Made by a program: the position numbers and the translations under genes. Below are positions 42,796-51,269 of a stretch of 55,005 bases of DNA, one piece after another. Every line of letters starts with the position of its first letter. Position 1 is the stretch's first letter. The stretch spans positions 1 to 55,005 of the forward strand of contig JAEWCZ010000002.1 in NCBI GenBank assembly GCA_023390335.1, given 5' to 3'. The DNA is from Bacillota bacterium. Its GTDB lineage: Bacteria; Bacillota; Clostridia; Acetivibrionales; DSM-1351. The notes under the pieces are model-generated. The model was not told the origin of the DNA, did no database searches, and worked only from the letters and a program-made list of their open reading frames with translations.

Positions 42796-43440
42796 TTAAA
42801 TACCTAAAACTTTCATTACTCGATTTGATGTTTCTTCGACTTCTCCCGCACCTTCTGCTATTTTTAACTTGCCAGCCTTTTCATAATAATTAATAAGCGG
42901 CTGTGTTTGCTTATGGTAAGTTTCAAGTCTGTTTAATACTGTTTCTGCAGCATCATCAGCTCTTTGAATAACAGGAGATTTGCAAACATCACATATTCCT
43001 TCTTCTTTTGTAGGATTGAATACAACATTATATGTTGCTCCACAATTGGTGCATACACGTCTTCCGGACATTCTATTTATAATATCTTCATCTTTTACAT
43101 CTATTAACAGAGCAACGTCTAGATTTATATTCATTTGTACCAATACCTTATCAAGATATTCGGCCTGAGGTATTGTTCTTGGGAAACCATCCAGAATAAA
43201 TCCGTTTACACAATCGTCATTTCCCAACCTGTCCTTTACTATTTCCACAGTCAGTTCGTCCGGTACAAGTTCTCCTTTGTCCATATATTCCTTTGCCTTT
43301 TGTCCAAGAGGAGTATTTCCCTTTATATTTGCTCTGAAAATATCACCAGTTGAAATATGCGGAATATTAAGTTTTTCAGAAATAATTTTTGCCTGAGTTC
43401 CCTTTCCAGCTCCGGGAGCTCCTAATAATATAATCCTCAT
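42796..43440 (-). CDS. adk: Adenylate kinase
   Basis: 214 aa from the ATG at 43440, which has GAGGTG upstream and gives 'MRIILLGAPGAGKGTQ'; an upstream in-frame start at 43467 would add nine foreign residues. The P-loop is GAPGAGKGT, 'DGFPRTIPQAEYL' is the AMP site, and the lid is the zinc form (CTNC...CDVC). It catalyses ATP + AMP to 2 ADP. Confidence 0.97.
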   Translation of the reverse strand: MRIILLGAPGAGKGTQAKIISEKLNIPHISTGDIFRANIKGNTPLGQKAKEYMDKGELVPDELTVEIVKDRLGNDDCVNGFILDGFPRTIPQAEYLDKVLVQMNINLDVALLIDVKDEDIINRMSGRRVCTNCGATYNVVFNPTKEEGICDVCKSPVIQRADDAAETVLNRLETYHKQTQPLINYYEKAGKLKIAEGAGEVEETSNRVMKVLGI

Positions 43441-43475
43441 TTTTGTCACCTCTTTACAATTACTCATAACATTAA

Positions 43476-43509
43476 GTTTAGGGTTTATGACGTATCATAA
43501 ACCCCAAAC
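43476..43509. repeat. Perfect hairpin in the secY-adk gap
   Basis: GGGTTTATGA (43481-43490) and TCATAAACCC (43495-43504) pair perfectly around 4 nt and are extended by GTTT/AAAC. There is no T-tract on the minus strand. It may be an mRNA processing or stability element between secY and adk. Confidence 0.6.
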
Positions 43510-43541
43510 CGTTTTGTTAACTAATCTAATTTTTAAGGACC

Positions 43542-44837
43542 TTATTCCAAGAATCCTTTATAGTGTCTCATAAGCATCTGTGACTCGATTTGTCTTACAG
43601 TATCAATTGCTACACCAACCAAGATCAGAACGCTTGTTCCAGCAAACCAAACTCCCTTAACTCCTGTTATCCAACCGATAATATATGGGAATATAGTTAT
43701 TAATGCAAGGAACAATGCACCAAACCAAGTTATTCTGTTCAATACCTTTGCTATATACTCAGATGTAGGCTTACCTGGTCTGATACCTGGTATAAATCCA
43801 CCATTCTTCTTCATGTTGTTAGCCAACTCAATTGGATTGAACTGTACATATGTGTAGAAGAATGTAAATCCGATAATTAACAATGCATAAAGTATTGCAT
43901 ATGTCCAATGACCAGACCAATCCTTTATAAATCTAGCAAATCCACCAGTTGCATTTGGTCTTGCAAATCCAACAATTGTTGAAGGTAGCATCATGATAGA
44001 CATTGCAAAGATTATAGGAATAACTCCTGCCCAGTTTACCTTTATAGGTAAGTGAGTGCTTTGTCCACCATATACTTTTCTTCCAACAACTCTTTTAGCA
44101 TATTGTACAGGTATACGACGTTCAGCCTGATTAACCCAAACAACACATGTGATAACACCAACGAATACAACCAGTATTCCAACTATTGCCAAAATACCTA
44201 TTGCACCAGTACCTCCTAAGTTACCTAAAGTGTAGTTCTTTATAATGTAGTTAGCCCCTGTAGGACCAGCTGACAATATACCTGCAAAAATCAACATTGA
44301 TATACCATTTCCAATACCGTACTCAGTGATTTGTTCACCGAGCCACATTAAAAATGCTGTACCGGCAGTAAGTGTAAGTGTTACTGTAATGAAGGTTATA
44401 ACGTTAAGTCCTGAAATAAGTGCACCTCTAAGACCAATAGTAATGGCTGTCGCCTGTAAGAATGCCAAAATTACTGTTGCATATCTTATCCATTGACCTA
44501 TCTTTTTCCTGCCCTCTTCGCCTTCCTTTGATAACTGTTCCAATTTTGGAATAGCAATCGTTAACAACTGCATAATAATTGATGCATTGATATATGGTGT
44601 TATACTCATTGCAAATATTGTTGCATTTTTAAAGGCACCACCACCAATGATATCAATAAAATTAAACAACTGTCCACCCTTTGATATAAGATCAGCAAAC
44701 CAATCAGGGTTCAGTCCAGGAACAGGTATTCTAGATCCTAATCTGAAAATTAGGAGAAGGCCAATAGTTATTAAAATCTTTTTCTTTAAATCAGGAATTT
44801 TCCAGGAATTCTTAAGTGTATCCATCATTCCACTCAC
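43542..44837 (-). CDS. secY: Protein translocase subunit SecY
   Basis: 431 aa with ten membrane helices. 'FRLGSRIPVPGLNPDWFADL' is the N-terminal signature, 'YGIGNGISMLIFAGI' and 'GGFIPGIRPGKPT' are conserved loops, and the second is the SecA/ribosome contact. The start is a GTG at 44837 with GAGGTGG 6 nt upstream, located in the end of rplO; two nearby ATG codons are further from it. Confidence 0.97.
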   Translation of the reverse strand: MSGMMDTLKNSWKIPDLKKKILITIGLLLIFRLGSRIPVPGLNPDWFADLISKGGQLFNFIDIIGGGAFKNATIFAMSITPYINASIIMQLLTIAIPKLEQLSKEGEEGRKKIGQWIRYATVILAFLQATAITIGLRGALISGLNVITFITVTLTLTAGTAFLMWLGEQITEYGIGNGISMLIFAGILSAGPTGANYIIKNYTLGNLGGTGAIGILAIVGILVVFVGVITCVVWVNQAERRIPVQYAKRVVGRKVYGGQSTHLPIKVNWAGVIPIIFAMSIMMLPSTIVGFARPNATGGFARFIKDWSGHWTYAILYALLIIGFTFFYTYVQFNPIELANNMKKNGGFIPGIRPGKPTSEYIAKVLNRITWFGALFLALITIFPYIIGWITGVKGVWFAGTSVLILVGVAIDTVRQIESQMLMRHYKGFLE

Positions 44838-44838
44838 G

Positions 44839-45282
44839 TTATACCACCTCGACCTTTCCTCCCGCAGCTTCTATCTTTTCAGTAGCTGTTTTTGTAAATT
44901 TAGTCGCTTTAACTGTTAACTTTTTAGTTAACTCACCGTTACCTAAAATTGCTACTCCATCTATAATCTTTTTAGCAAGGCCAGAAGATTTAAGAAGTTC
45001 TTCAGTTACAACAGTACCTTCATCAAAAATATTCAAATCAGATACATTAACTTCTGTATACTTATTAGAAAACTCGTAGTTATTAAATCCCCTTTTTGGT
45101 AATCTCATATATAACGGCATCTGACCACCTTCGAAACCAGGTCTAACACCGCCGCCGGCACGAGCATTTTGTCCTTTGTGACCCTTACCGCCGGTTTTAC
45201 CATTACCACTGCCTATACCTCTACCTTTTCTATTAGGTAGCTTTTTTGATCCAGGAGCAGGCTGTAATTCAAATAATTTCAT
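44839..45282 (-). CDS. rplO: 50S ribosomal protein L15
   Basis: 147 aa. 'MKLFELQPAPGSKKLPNRKGRG'-type start, Gly/Lys-rich 'GRGIGSGNGKTGGKGHKGQNARAG' region in the usual place, and 'GFEGGQMPLYMRLPKRGF'. It is a late 50S assembly protein. The secY ribosome binding site lies in its last codons. Confidence 0.97.
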   Translation of the reverse strand: MKLFELQPAPGSKKLPNRKGRGIGSGNGKTGGKGHKGQNARAGGGVRPGFEGGQMPLYMRLPKRGFNNYEFSNKYTEVNVSDLNIFDEGTVVTEELLKSSGLAKKIIDGVAILGNGELTKKLTVKATKFTKTATEKIEAAGGKVEVV

Positions 45283-45296
45283 TGACTACACCTCCC

Positions 45297-45476
45297 TTAT
45301 ATTTCTTCTACACAAACAAGATGTGAAACTTTTCTAATCATTCCTCTAATTTGAGGGTTGTCATTTTGTTCAACTGTAGTTCCGATTTTACCCAAACCAA
45401 GAGCTTTTACAGTTGCAGTCTGACTCTTAACAGCTTTATTTGTGCTCTTCTTTAGAGTTATCTTTAACTTAGCCAT
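45297..45476 (-). CDS. rpmD: 50S ribosomal protein L30
   Basis: 59 aa, start MAKLKITLKKS, with 'ALGLGKIGTTVEQNDNP' and 'GMIRKVSHLV' as in the family. It lies between rpsE and rplO, its standard place, with a ribosome binding site immediately before the ATG. Confidence 0.96.
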   Translation of the reverse strand: MAKLKITLKKSTNKAVKSQTATVKALGLGKIGTTVEQNDNPQIRGMIRKVSHLVCVEEI

Positions 45477-45488
45477 TTAATGTCCCCC

Positions 45489-45992
45489 CTAGCCCAGAAT
45501 CTCTTCTGCTGTTTTTCCGCGAAGTCTAGCAACTTCTTCTGCTGTCTTTAACTGAGCAAGACCTTCAATAGTTGCATTAACCATATTAATTGGGTTATTT
45601 GAGCCCAATGACTTCGTTCTTATATCACGAATTCCTGCAAGTTCAAGTACGGCTCTTACAGGTCCGCCGGCAATAACTCCGGTACCTTGTCCAGCAGGTT
45701 TAAGTAATACTTTTCCTGCTCCAAACACTCCAATTGCTTCGTGTGGAATTGTTGTATCAACAAGCGGAACTTTAATAAGGTTCTTCTTCGCATCTTCAAT
45801 ACCTTTACGAATAGCTTCAGGTATTTCAGCAGCTTTACCCATTCCACTTCCAACATAACCGTTCTCGTCTCCTACTACTACTAACGCACTGAAACGAAAA
45901 TTTCTACCACCTTTAACAACCTTTGTTACACGTCCTATATTAACAACTTTTTCTTTAAGCTCTCCTAAAGTGCTGGCATCAATTCGTTGCAT
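45489..45992 (-). CDS. rpsE: 30S ribosomal protein S5
   Basis: 167 aa. The S5 dsRNA-binding fold ('VVKGGRNFRFSALVVVGDENG', GYVG-GKA) is followed by 'GTGVIAGGPVRAVLELAGI' and 'SLGSNNPINMVNATIEGL'. It helps decoding accuracy and mRNA entry. Confidence 0.98.
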   Translation of the reverse strand: MQRIDASTLGELKEKVVNIGRVTKVVKGGRNFRFSALVVVGDENGYVGSGMGKAAEIPEAIRKGIEDAKKNLIKVPLVDTTIPHEAIGVFGAGKVLLKPAGQGTGVIAGGPVRAVLELAGIRDIRTKSLGSNNPINMVNATIEGLAQLKTAEEVARLRGKTAEEILG

Positions 45993-46010
45993 GTATTCCC
46001 CTCCTTCTCC

Positions 46011-46379
46011 TTAAAAATCCAAGCCTGCTTCTCTAGCAGCATCAGCAAGCTCTTTAACTCTTCCATGATAGATATATCCGCCTCTATCAAAAACAACTTT
46101 CTTTATACCCTTGTCAATAGCCTTTGATGCTATTAATTTTCCAACCTCTTTAGCTGCTTCTTTGTTTCCGCCGTTAGCAACTTTTCCTTTTAACGCGGCA
46201 TCAAGGGTTGAAGCGGATACAAGAGTATTACCGGTTGTATCATCGATTATCTGAACATAAATGTTGTTTAAACTTCTAAAAACGTTCATTCTTGGACGCT
46301 CAACAGTTCCAGTAATCTTTTTGCGTACTCTCAGATGCTTTCTGAGTCTTACTTCGTTTCTATTTGCTTTATTTATCAT
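46011..46379 (-). CDS. rplR: 50S ribosomal protein L18
   Basis: 122 aa. 'RLRKHLRVRKKITGTVERPRM' type start with R..RH.R.R, then 'VFRSLNNIYVQIIDD' and 'FDRGGYIYHGRVKELADAAREAGL'. It carries 5S rRNA into the 50S subunit. Confidence 0.98.
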   Translation of the reverse strand: MINKANRNEVRLRKHLRVRKKITGTVERPRMNVFRSLNNIYVQIIDDTTGNTLVSASTLDAALKGKVANGGNKEAAKEVGKLIASKAIDKGIKKVVFDRGGYIYHGRVKELADAAREAGLDF

Positions 46380-46396
46380 TTACTCTCATCTCCTTT

Positions 46397-46948
46397 CTAC
46401 TTTTTACCCTTGCCACCAGTCTTACCTTCTTTACGTCTTATAACTTCAGTTTCGTATTTGATACCTTTACCCTTATAAGGCTCAGGAGGTCTCTTTTCAC
46501 GAATCTTAGCAGCTACTTCTCCAACTACCTGCTTGTCAATTCCCTTAACAATTATTTTGTTAGGTGCAGGAACTTCAGTTGCGATACCTTCAGGATCTTC
46601 CATCTCAACAGGATGTGAATAACCTAGTGTTAAAACCAACTTCTTACCCTGCTTCTGTGCTCTGTAACCAACACCGTTGATGTCGAGAGCCTTTTGATAT
46701 CCATTGGTAACACCTTCCACCATATTGTTAATAAGTGTTCTTGTTAAACCATGAAGTGATTTGTGCATTTTTAAATCAGATGGTCTTTCAACAACTATCT
46801 GTTCAGCTTCTACCTTTATAATCATATCTTTGTGGAACTGCTTTGTAAGAGTTCCTTTTGTACCTTTTACAGTCAATAAATTGTCGCTGTCTAGTTTAAC
46901 TGTTACTCCCTTTGGAACAGCTATTGGCAACTTTCCTATTCTTGACAT
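46397..46948 (-). CDS. rplF: 50S ribosomal protein L6
   Basis: 183 aa. Starts MSRIGKLPIAVPKGV; 'NGVGYRAQKQGKKLVLTLGYSHPV' and 'IREKRPPEPYKGKGIKY' are diagnostic. Two folded domains arose by duplication. The 113-bp gap before it contains a perfect 18-bp inverted repeat. Confidence 0.98.
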   Translation of the reverse strand: MSRIGKLPIAVPKGVTVKLDSDNLLTVKGTKGTLTKQFHKDMIIKVEAEQIVVERPSDLKMHKSLHGLTRTLINNMVEGVTNGYQKALDINGVGYRAQKQGKKLVLTLGYSHPVEMEDPEGIATEVPAPNKIIVKGIDKQVVGEVAAKIREKRPPEPYKGKGIKYETEVIRRKEGKTGGKGKK

Positions 46949-47005
46949 GTCATATACCTCCAGTTCTTAAAATTATGGGCCAATAATGCCCTTTTCAGAC
47001 CTTAG

Positions 47006-47043
47006 AGTATTTTCAAATTCTTAGATAAGAATTTGAAAATACT
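47006..47043. repeat. Perfect 18-bp inverted repeat between rpsH and rplF
   Basis: AGTATTTTCAAATTCTTA (47006-47023) and TAAGAATTTGAAAATACT (47026-47043) are fully complementary with a 2-nt centre. The minus-strand sequence after it is not T-rich, so it does not look like an intrinsic terminator. A second small hairpin (GGGC/GCCC, 46978-46992) lies next to it. Confidence 0.75.
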
Positions 47044-47061
47044 TTACCTGAGGATTATAAC

Positions 47062-47460
47062 TTACCATACAAATGCCAGAACTTCTCCACCTACACCGTC
47101 TACTCTGGCTTTCCTGTCAGTCATTATTCCCTTTGATGTTGAGATTATTGCGATACCGAGACCACCCAATACCTTAGGTAGTTCGTCCTTTCCTGCATAT
47201 ACTCTCAAACCTGGCTTACTAATTCTCTTTATTCCAGTTATAACGTTTTGCTTATTGTTAGTGTACTTTAAGCTAACTCTTAGTACTCCCTGCTTACCGT
47301 CACTAATTTCTTCAAAATTCTTAATATATCCTTCTTCCAGCAAAATGTTTGCTATAGACCTCTTGAGGTTGGAAGCGGGTATATCAACTGATTCATGTTT
47401 AGCAGAACCTGCATTTCTTATTCTGGTTAACATATCAGCTATTGCATCAGTAATTTGCAT
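47062..47460 (-). CDS. rpsH: 30S ribosomal protein S8
   Basis: 132 aa. 'DAIADMLTRIRNA' start region, 'LRVYAGKDELPKVLGGLGIAI' and 'STSKGIMTDRKAR' are diagnostic. It is a central-domain assembly protein and in E. coli the translational regulator of the spc operon. Confidence 0.98.
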   Translation of the reverse strand: MQITDAIADMLTRIRNAGSAKHESVDIPASNLKRSIANILLEEGYIKNFEEISDGKQGVLRVSLKYTNNKQNVITGIKRISKPGLRVYAGKDELPKVLGGLGIAIISTSKGIMTDRKARVDGVGGEVLAFVW

Positions 47461-47484
47461 ATGTTTAACCTCCTTCCAATGATA

Positions 47485-47670
47485 TTACCAGCTTGCTTTT
47501 TTAACGCCAGGTATTTGACCTTTGTACGCTAATTGTCTAAAGCATAAACGGCAAATTCCAAATTTTCTAATGTATGCATGTGGTCTTCCACATATTTTAC
47601 ATCTATTGTAAGCCCTAGTACTAAACTTGGGTGTACGTTGTTGCTTTATAATCATAGACTTCTTTGCCAT
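47485..47670 (-). CDS. rpsZ: 30S ribosomal protein S14, zinc-binding type Z
   Basis: 61 aa, the short zinc form. 'CKICGRPHAYIRKFGICRLCF' type zinc motif (CxxC ... CxxC) and the C-terminal 'GQIPGVKKASW' are characteristic. It belongs between rplE and rpsH in Firmicutes. Confidence 0.97.
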   Translation of the reverse strand: MAKKSMIIKQQRTPKFSTRAYNRCKICGRPHAYIRKFGICRLCFRQLAYKGQIPGVKKASW

Positions 47671-47685
47671 GCCTTCAATCCCTCC

Positions 47686-48228
47686 TTAGCTCTGGCTGAA
47701 TGGCATACCAAGCAACTTCAAAAGCTCTTTTGCTTCTTCATCACTCTTAGCCGTAGTTACAAAAACGATATCCATTCCTCTTAACTTATCAACCTTATCA
47801 TATTCAATTTCAGGGAATATAAGCTGATCCTTTACACCCATGGAGTAATTTCCTCTACCGTCAAATGAGTTGTTTGAAAGACCTCTGAAGTCTCTTACTC
47901 TAGGAATAGCCACATTAAAGAGCTTATCAACGAATTCGTACATTCTTTCGCCTCTTAATGTAACCTTACAGCCGATGTTCATTCCCTGTCTCAATTTAAA
48001 TGCAGCTACTGACTTTTTAGCCTTGGTTACAATCGGCTTCTGTCCAGTAATCAGTGTCATATCATTTACTGCTGAATCCATAGCCTTTGGGTTGTCTTTT
48101 ACTTCCCCGACTCCCATGTTAAGAACTACTTTCTCAAGCTTTGGAATCTGCATGTTACTACTATATTTAAACTTTTCTTTCAAAGCAGGAACTGCTTCAT
48201 TAAGATATTTACCTTTTAACCTTGCCAT
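47686..48228 (-). CDS. rplE: 50S ribosomal protein L5
   Basis: 180 aa. 'IPKLEKVVLNMGVGE', 'TGQKPIVTKAKKSVAAFKLR', 'DFRGLSNNSFDGRGNYSMG' and 'AKSDEEAKELLKLLGMPF' define the family. It binds 5S rRNA and contacts P-site tRNA. Confidence 0.98.
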   Translation of the reverse strand: MARLKGKYLNEAVPALKEKFKYSSNMQIPKLEKVVLNMGVGEVKDNPKAMDSAVNDMTLITGQKPIVTKAKKSVAAFKLRQGMNIGCKVTLRGERMYEFVDKLFNVAIPRVRDFRGLSNNSFDGRGNYSMGVKDQLIFPEIEYDKVDKLRGMDIVFVTTAKSDEEAKELLKLLGMPFSQS

Positions 48229-48255
48229 CTACTATACCTCCTTTCGGCAGTACTA

Positions 48256-48606
48256 TTAACCGTCTTTGTTTTTATCTAATACTATATCAATAATTTCGTT
48301 ACAGTTCTTACAAGTTCTAGCCTTCTGCCCATTGTCGAGAATTTTCTTTGCAACTTTGGTAGGCTTTCCACATTTATCACAAACTAACATAACATTTGAA
48401 CTGTCGATATGTGATTCCTGATGGATGATGCCACCCTGTTGATATTTTCCTCTAGGCTTTTTGTGCTTTGTTGACATGTTAACGCCTTCAACAAGTACTT
48501 GATTAGAAGAAGGATTTACGCTTAATACCTTGCCCTTCTTGCCTCTATCTTTTCCTGAAAGCACAAGAACTGTATCATTCTTTCTTACATGAACTTTATT
48601 TGCCAA
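48256..48606 (-). CDS. rplX: 50S ribosomal protein L24
   Basis: 116 aa. The KOW motif is 'VLVLSGKDRGKKGKVLSV'. The C-terminal half has two CxxC pairs ('CDKCGKP', 'CKNCNEI') that may bind zinc, a known L24 variant. It is an assembly initiator near the tunnel exit. Confidence 0.97.
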   Translation of the reverse strand: MANKVHVRKNDTVLVLSGKDRGKKGKVLSVNPSSNQVLVEGVNMSTKHKKPRGKYQQGGIIHQESHIDSSNVMLVCDKCGKPTKVAKKILDNGQKARTCKNCNEIIDIVLDKNKDG

Positions 48607-48624
48607 ATTAAGCCGCCTCCTTCC

Positions 48625-48993
48625 TTACAATACTTCCGGTGCAAGAGAAAGAATCTTCATAAAATCCTTATCTCTTAATTCTCTTGCAACAGGTCCAAAT
48701 ATACGAGTTCCTCTTGGGTTCTTATCTTCTTTAATTATAACTGCAGCGTTCTCATCAAATCTGATGTAAGAACCGTCGGGTCTTCTAACGCCTTTCTTAG
48801 AGCGTACTATAACGCACTTAACAACGTCACCTTTTTTTACAACACCGCCGGGTGTTGCATTTTTAACAGAAGCTACTATAACATCACCTATATTAGCATA
48901 CTTTCTCCAAGAACCGCCAAGAACTTTTATACACATAAGTTCTTTAGCTCCGGTATTATCAGCTACTTTCATTCTAGACTGAACTTGAATCAT
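48625..48993 (-). CDS. rplN: 50S ribosomal protein L14
   Basis: 122 aa from the ATG at 48993 with GGAAGGAGG just upstream; this gives 'MIQVQSRMKVADNTGAKELMC', the normal start, whereas the frame to 49011 adds six foreign residues. 'FDENAAVIIKEDKNPRGTRIFGPVARELR' follows in family position. It forms an intersubunit bridge. Confidence 0.97.
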   Translation of the reverse strand: MIQVQSRMKVADNTGAKELMCIKVLGGSWRKYANIGDVIVASVKNATPGGVVKKGDVVKCVIVRSKKGVRRPDGSYIRFDENAAVIIKEDKNPRGTRIFGPVARELRDKDFMKILSLAPEVL

Positions 48994-49036
48994 AGTGGTA
49001 CCTCCTTCCAAAATTTCTGCTCAGACTGCACATATA

Positions 49037-49294
49037 TTATTGTGCCTTTTCAACGATTTCAACAAGTCTCCATCTCTTTTCCTTACTCAATGGTCTTGTT
49101 TCCATTACTTTAACTTTATCACCAATCTGGCATTGATTTTCTTCATCATGTGCCTTTAGTTTATAAGTTCTCTTAACAATTTTTCCGTATAACGGATGCC
49201 TTACACTGGTTTCTATAGCAACAACAATAGTTTTATCCATTTTATTGCTAACAACCTTGCCAACCCTAGTCTTTCTTAAAGCTCTTTCAACCAA
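49037..49294 (-). CDS. rpsQ: 30S ribosomal protein S17
   Basis: 85 aa. The start is a TTG at 49294 with GGAGG 9 nt upstream. 'GKVVSNKMDKTIVVAIE', 'HPLYGKIVKRTYKLKAHDE' and 'ETRPLSKEKRWRLVEI' are family marks. A primary 16S binding protein. Confidence 0.97.
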   Translation of the reverse strand: MVERALRKTRVGKVVSNKMDKTIVVAIETSVRHPLYGKIVKRTYKLKAHDEENQCQIGDKVKVMETRPLSKEKRWRLVEIVEKAQ

Positions 49295-49355
49295 GTGGAA
49301 TTACCTCCTTCCGAATACTCGTCTTTGCGATACTATCAATTGATATATTACAAAG

Positions 49356-49382
49356 ACCATAACTTACGTTATTCATTATGGT
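49356..49382. repeat. Short inverted repeat in the rpmC-rpsQ gap
   Basis: ACCATAA (49356-49362) and TTATGGT (49376-49382) pair around 13 nt. There is no T-tract, so probably an intercistronic mRNA hairpin. Confidence 0.4.
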
Positions 49383-49414
49383 TAAGGTTTTTCAATTACT
49401 TTAGCAAACAGCTA

Positions 49415-49615
49415 TTACTTGTTATCGCTAAGCTCTTTTTCCCTTATTATTGTTTTAACTCTAGCAATGGATTTTTTAACATCCTTAAGTTTCATTGGGT
49501 TCTCAAGCTGATTTGTAGCAAGCTGAAATCTAAGTTTAAAGAGTTCAGACTTTAATTCGCCCAATTCCTTGTTTAATTCAACCATATCCTTTTCTCTGAT
49601 TTCACTAGCTTTCAT
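49415..49615 (-). CDS. rpmC: 50S ribosomal protein L29
   Basis: 66 aa from the ATG at 49615, giving the usual 'MKASEIREKDMVELNKEL'; in-frame GTG codons lie just upstream. 'ELFKLRFQLATNQLENPMKLKDVKK' type core with RFQ.A..QL.N. It overlaps the end of rplP by 11 nt, so translation is coupled. It is near the nascent-chain exit. Confidence 0.95.
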   Translation of the reverse strand: MKASEIREKDMVELNKELGELKSELFKLRFQLATNQLENPMKLKDVKKSIARVKTIIREKELSDNK

Positions 49616-50042
49616 TTGCTTCACCACCCATTTCTGTCTCGCGGGTTACAAATTTACATTTGACCGGAAGTTTGTGCATAGCGAGTCTCAACGCCTCTCT
49701 AGCTGTCTCTTCAGGTACTCCCGCAATTTCAAATAATACTCTTCCAGGTTTAACTACTGCTACCCAATATTCCGGTGAACCCTTACCACTACCCATACGA
49801 GTTTCAGCAGGTTTCTTTGTTACCGGCTTATCCGGGAATATTTTAATCCAAACCTTACCGCCACGCTTGATGAAACGTGTCATTGCTATTCTGGCAGCTT
49901 CAATCTGGTTGCTTGTTATCCAAGCAGGCTCCAAAGCCTGAATTCCGAACTCACCATTGCTAACAAAGTTACCTCTGGTAGCTTTTCCGGTCATTCTACC
50001 TCTGTGAACCCTTCTATGTTTTACTCTTTTGGGCATTAACAT
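49605..50042 (-). CDS. rplP: 50S ribosomal protein L16
   Basis: 145 aa. 'MPKRVKHRRVHRGRMTGKA', 'WITSNQIEAARIAMTRFIKRGG' region and 'RMGSGKGSPEYWVAVVKPG' are diagnostic. The ATG at 50042 shares one base with the rpsC stop (TAATG) and has GGAGGGG 7 nt upstream. It organises the A-site tRNA elbow contact. Confidence 0.97.
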   Translation of the reverse strand: MLMPKRVKHRRVHRGRMTGKATRGNFVSNGEFGIQALEPAWITSNQIEAARIAMTRFIKRGGKVWIKIFPDKPVTKKPAETRMGSGKGSPEYWVAVVKPGRVLFEIAGVPEETAREALRLAMHKLPVKCKFVTRETEMGGEANES

Positions 50043-50710
50043 TACTTAACCCCTCCTTCCGCTTTTCTGTTTCTTTTAACAGCAGGAAGAACTTCTCCTT
50101 TGTATATCCATACCTTGACACCGATTTTACCGTAGGTTGTATTTGCTTCAGCAAAACCGTAGTCTATATCAGCACGAAGTGTTTGAAGTGGAATAGTACC
50201 GTCATGATAGTGCTCAGTTCTTGCGATTTCTGCACCACCAAGTCTACCTGCACATGCAGTCTTGATACCCTTTGCACCAAGCTTCATTGTTCTTGACATA
50301 GCCTGCTTCATTGCTCTTCTGAAAGATATACGTTTTTCGAGCTGTGATGCAATATTTTCTGCAACAAGCTGAGCATCCATTTCAGGAACCTTAATCTCAG
50401 TGATGTTAATCAGAACGCTCTTTCCTGTCATTTTTTCTACTTCTTTTCTGAGTTCTTCAATACCTTGGCCACCCTTGCCTATTACAAGTCCTGGCTTTGC
50501 AGTATTTACATTAATCTTGACCTTATTTGCTGCACGGTCAATCTCAATTCTAGAAATGCCTGAAATATATAGTTTCTTCTTTATGAAATTTCTTATTTTG
50601 ACATCTTCAACAAGATAGCTGCTAAAAGATTTGTCATTAGCATACCATTTTGTATCCCAATCTTTAATAATTCCAATTCTTAATCCATGAGGATTTACTT
50701 TCTGGCCCAT
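50042..50710 (-). CDS. rpsC: 30S ribosomal protein S3
   Basis: 222 aa. 'MGQKVNPHGLRIGIIKDW', the KH domain with 'GLVIGKGGQGIEELRKEVEK', and C-terminal 'GRLGGAEIARTEHYHDGTIPL' region define it. It helps mRNA entry and helicase activity. It starts 19 nt after rplV. Confidence 0.98.
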   Translation of the reverse strand: MGQKVNPHGLRIGIIKDWDTKWYANDKSFSSYLVEDVKIRNFIKKKLYISGISRIEIDRAANKVKINVNTAKPGLVIGKGGQGIEELRKEVEKMTGKSVLINITEIKVPEMDAQLVAENIASQLEKRISFRRAMKQAMSRTMKLGAKGIKTACAGRLGGAEIARTEHYHDGTIPLQTLRADIDYGFAEANTTYGKIGVKVWIYKGEVLPAVKRNRKAEGGVK

Positions 50711-50729
50711 TACCCAACCTCCTTCTCGC

Positions 50730-51206
50730 TTATTCTCTTTCCTTTACAACCAATGTTATATGGCTGGTTCTTTTTTGAATTTTAAATGCTCTACCTTGTG
50801 CACGTGGCATAATTCTCTTTAATGTTGGTCCTTGAGTTGCATAAGCTTCTGCAACATAAAGATTATCATGGTTCAAGCTGTTATTGTTAACAGCATTAGC
50901 TTCTGCTGATTTAAGAAGCTTGTACAAAACTTCTGATGCAGCCTTAGGTGTAAATTTGAGAACACCATAAGCCTCATCAATACCTTTATTTTTTATCAAA
51001 TCCAGTACGATTTTTACCTTTCTGGATGATATACGTGCATATTTTAAAACTGCTCTTCCTTCATCTTTACCAATTCCGAGAACTTTTCTCTCTTTTTTAG
51101 TAAGAAGTGCAGGCTTATTTGATTTAGTATGCTTAGCATTTTGCTCAGCCAAAATCTGATCTTTATTCTTTAATAGCTCCTCTTTGGACAATACTTTTTT
51201 CTCCAA
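50730..51206 (-). CDS. rplV: 50S ribosomal protein L22 with N-terminal extension
   Basis: 158 aa; typical L22 is about 110. Family sequence begins near residue 48 ('EGRAVLKYARISSRKVKIVLD') and runs to 'RAQGRAFKIQKRTSHITLVVKE'. The first 47 residues are Lys/Glu-rich ('VLSKEELLKNKDQILAEQNAK' class helix, then 'LLTKKERKVLGIG'). The extension is real by initiation signals: the TTG at 51206 has AAAGGAGG 8 nt upstream, and no such site precedes residue 48. Its role on the ribosome surface is unknown. Confidence 0.95.
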   Translation of the reverse strand: MEKKVLSKEELLKNKDQILAEQNAKHTKSNKPALLTKKERKVLGIGKDEGRAVLKYARISSRKVKIVLDLIKNKGIDEAYGVLKFTPKAASEVLYKLLKSAEANAVNNNSLNHDNLYVAEAYATQGPTLKRIMPRAQGRAFKIQKRTSHITLVVKERE

Positions 51207-51269
51207 CTGAATAGCCTCCTTTCAGTTCTAATCTTAAACTTAAACTCTCAGTATCAAAAAATTCTTTTG

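Noticed and set aside
47006..47043. Calling the 18-bp inverted repeat a transcription terminator
   Set aside because: No U-rich tail follows on the transcribed strand, and essential genes lie downstream in the same operon.
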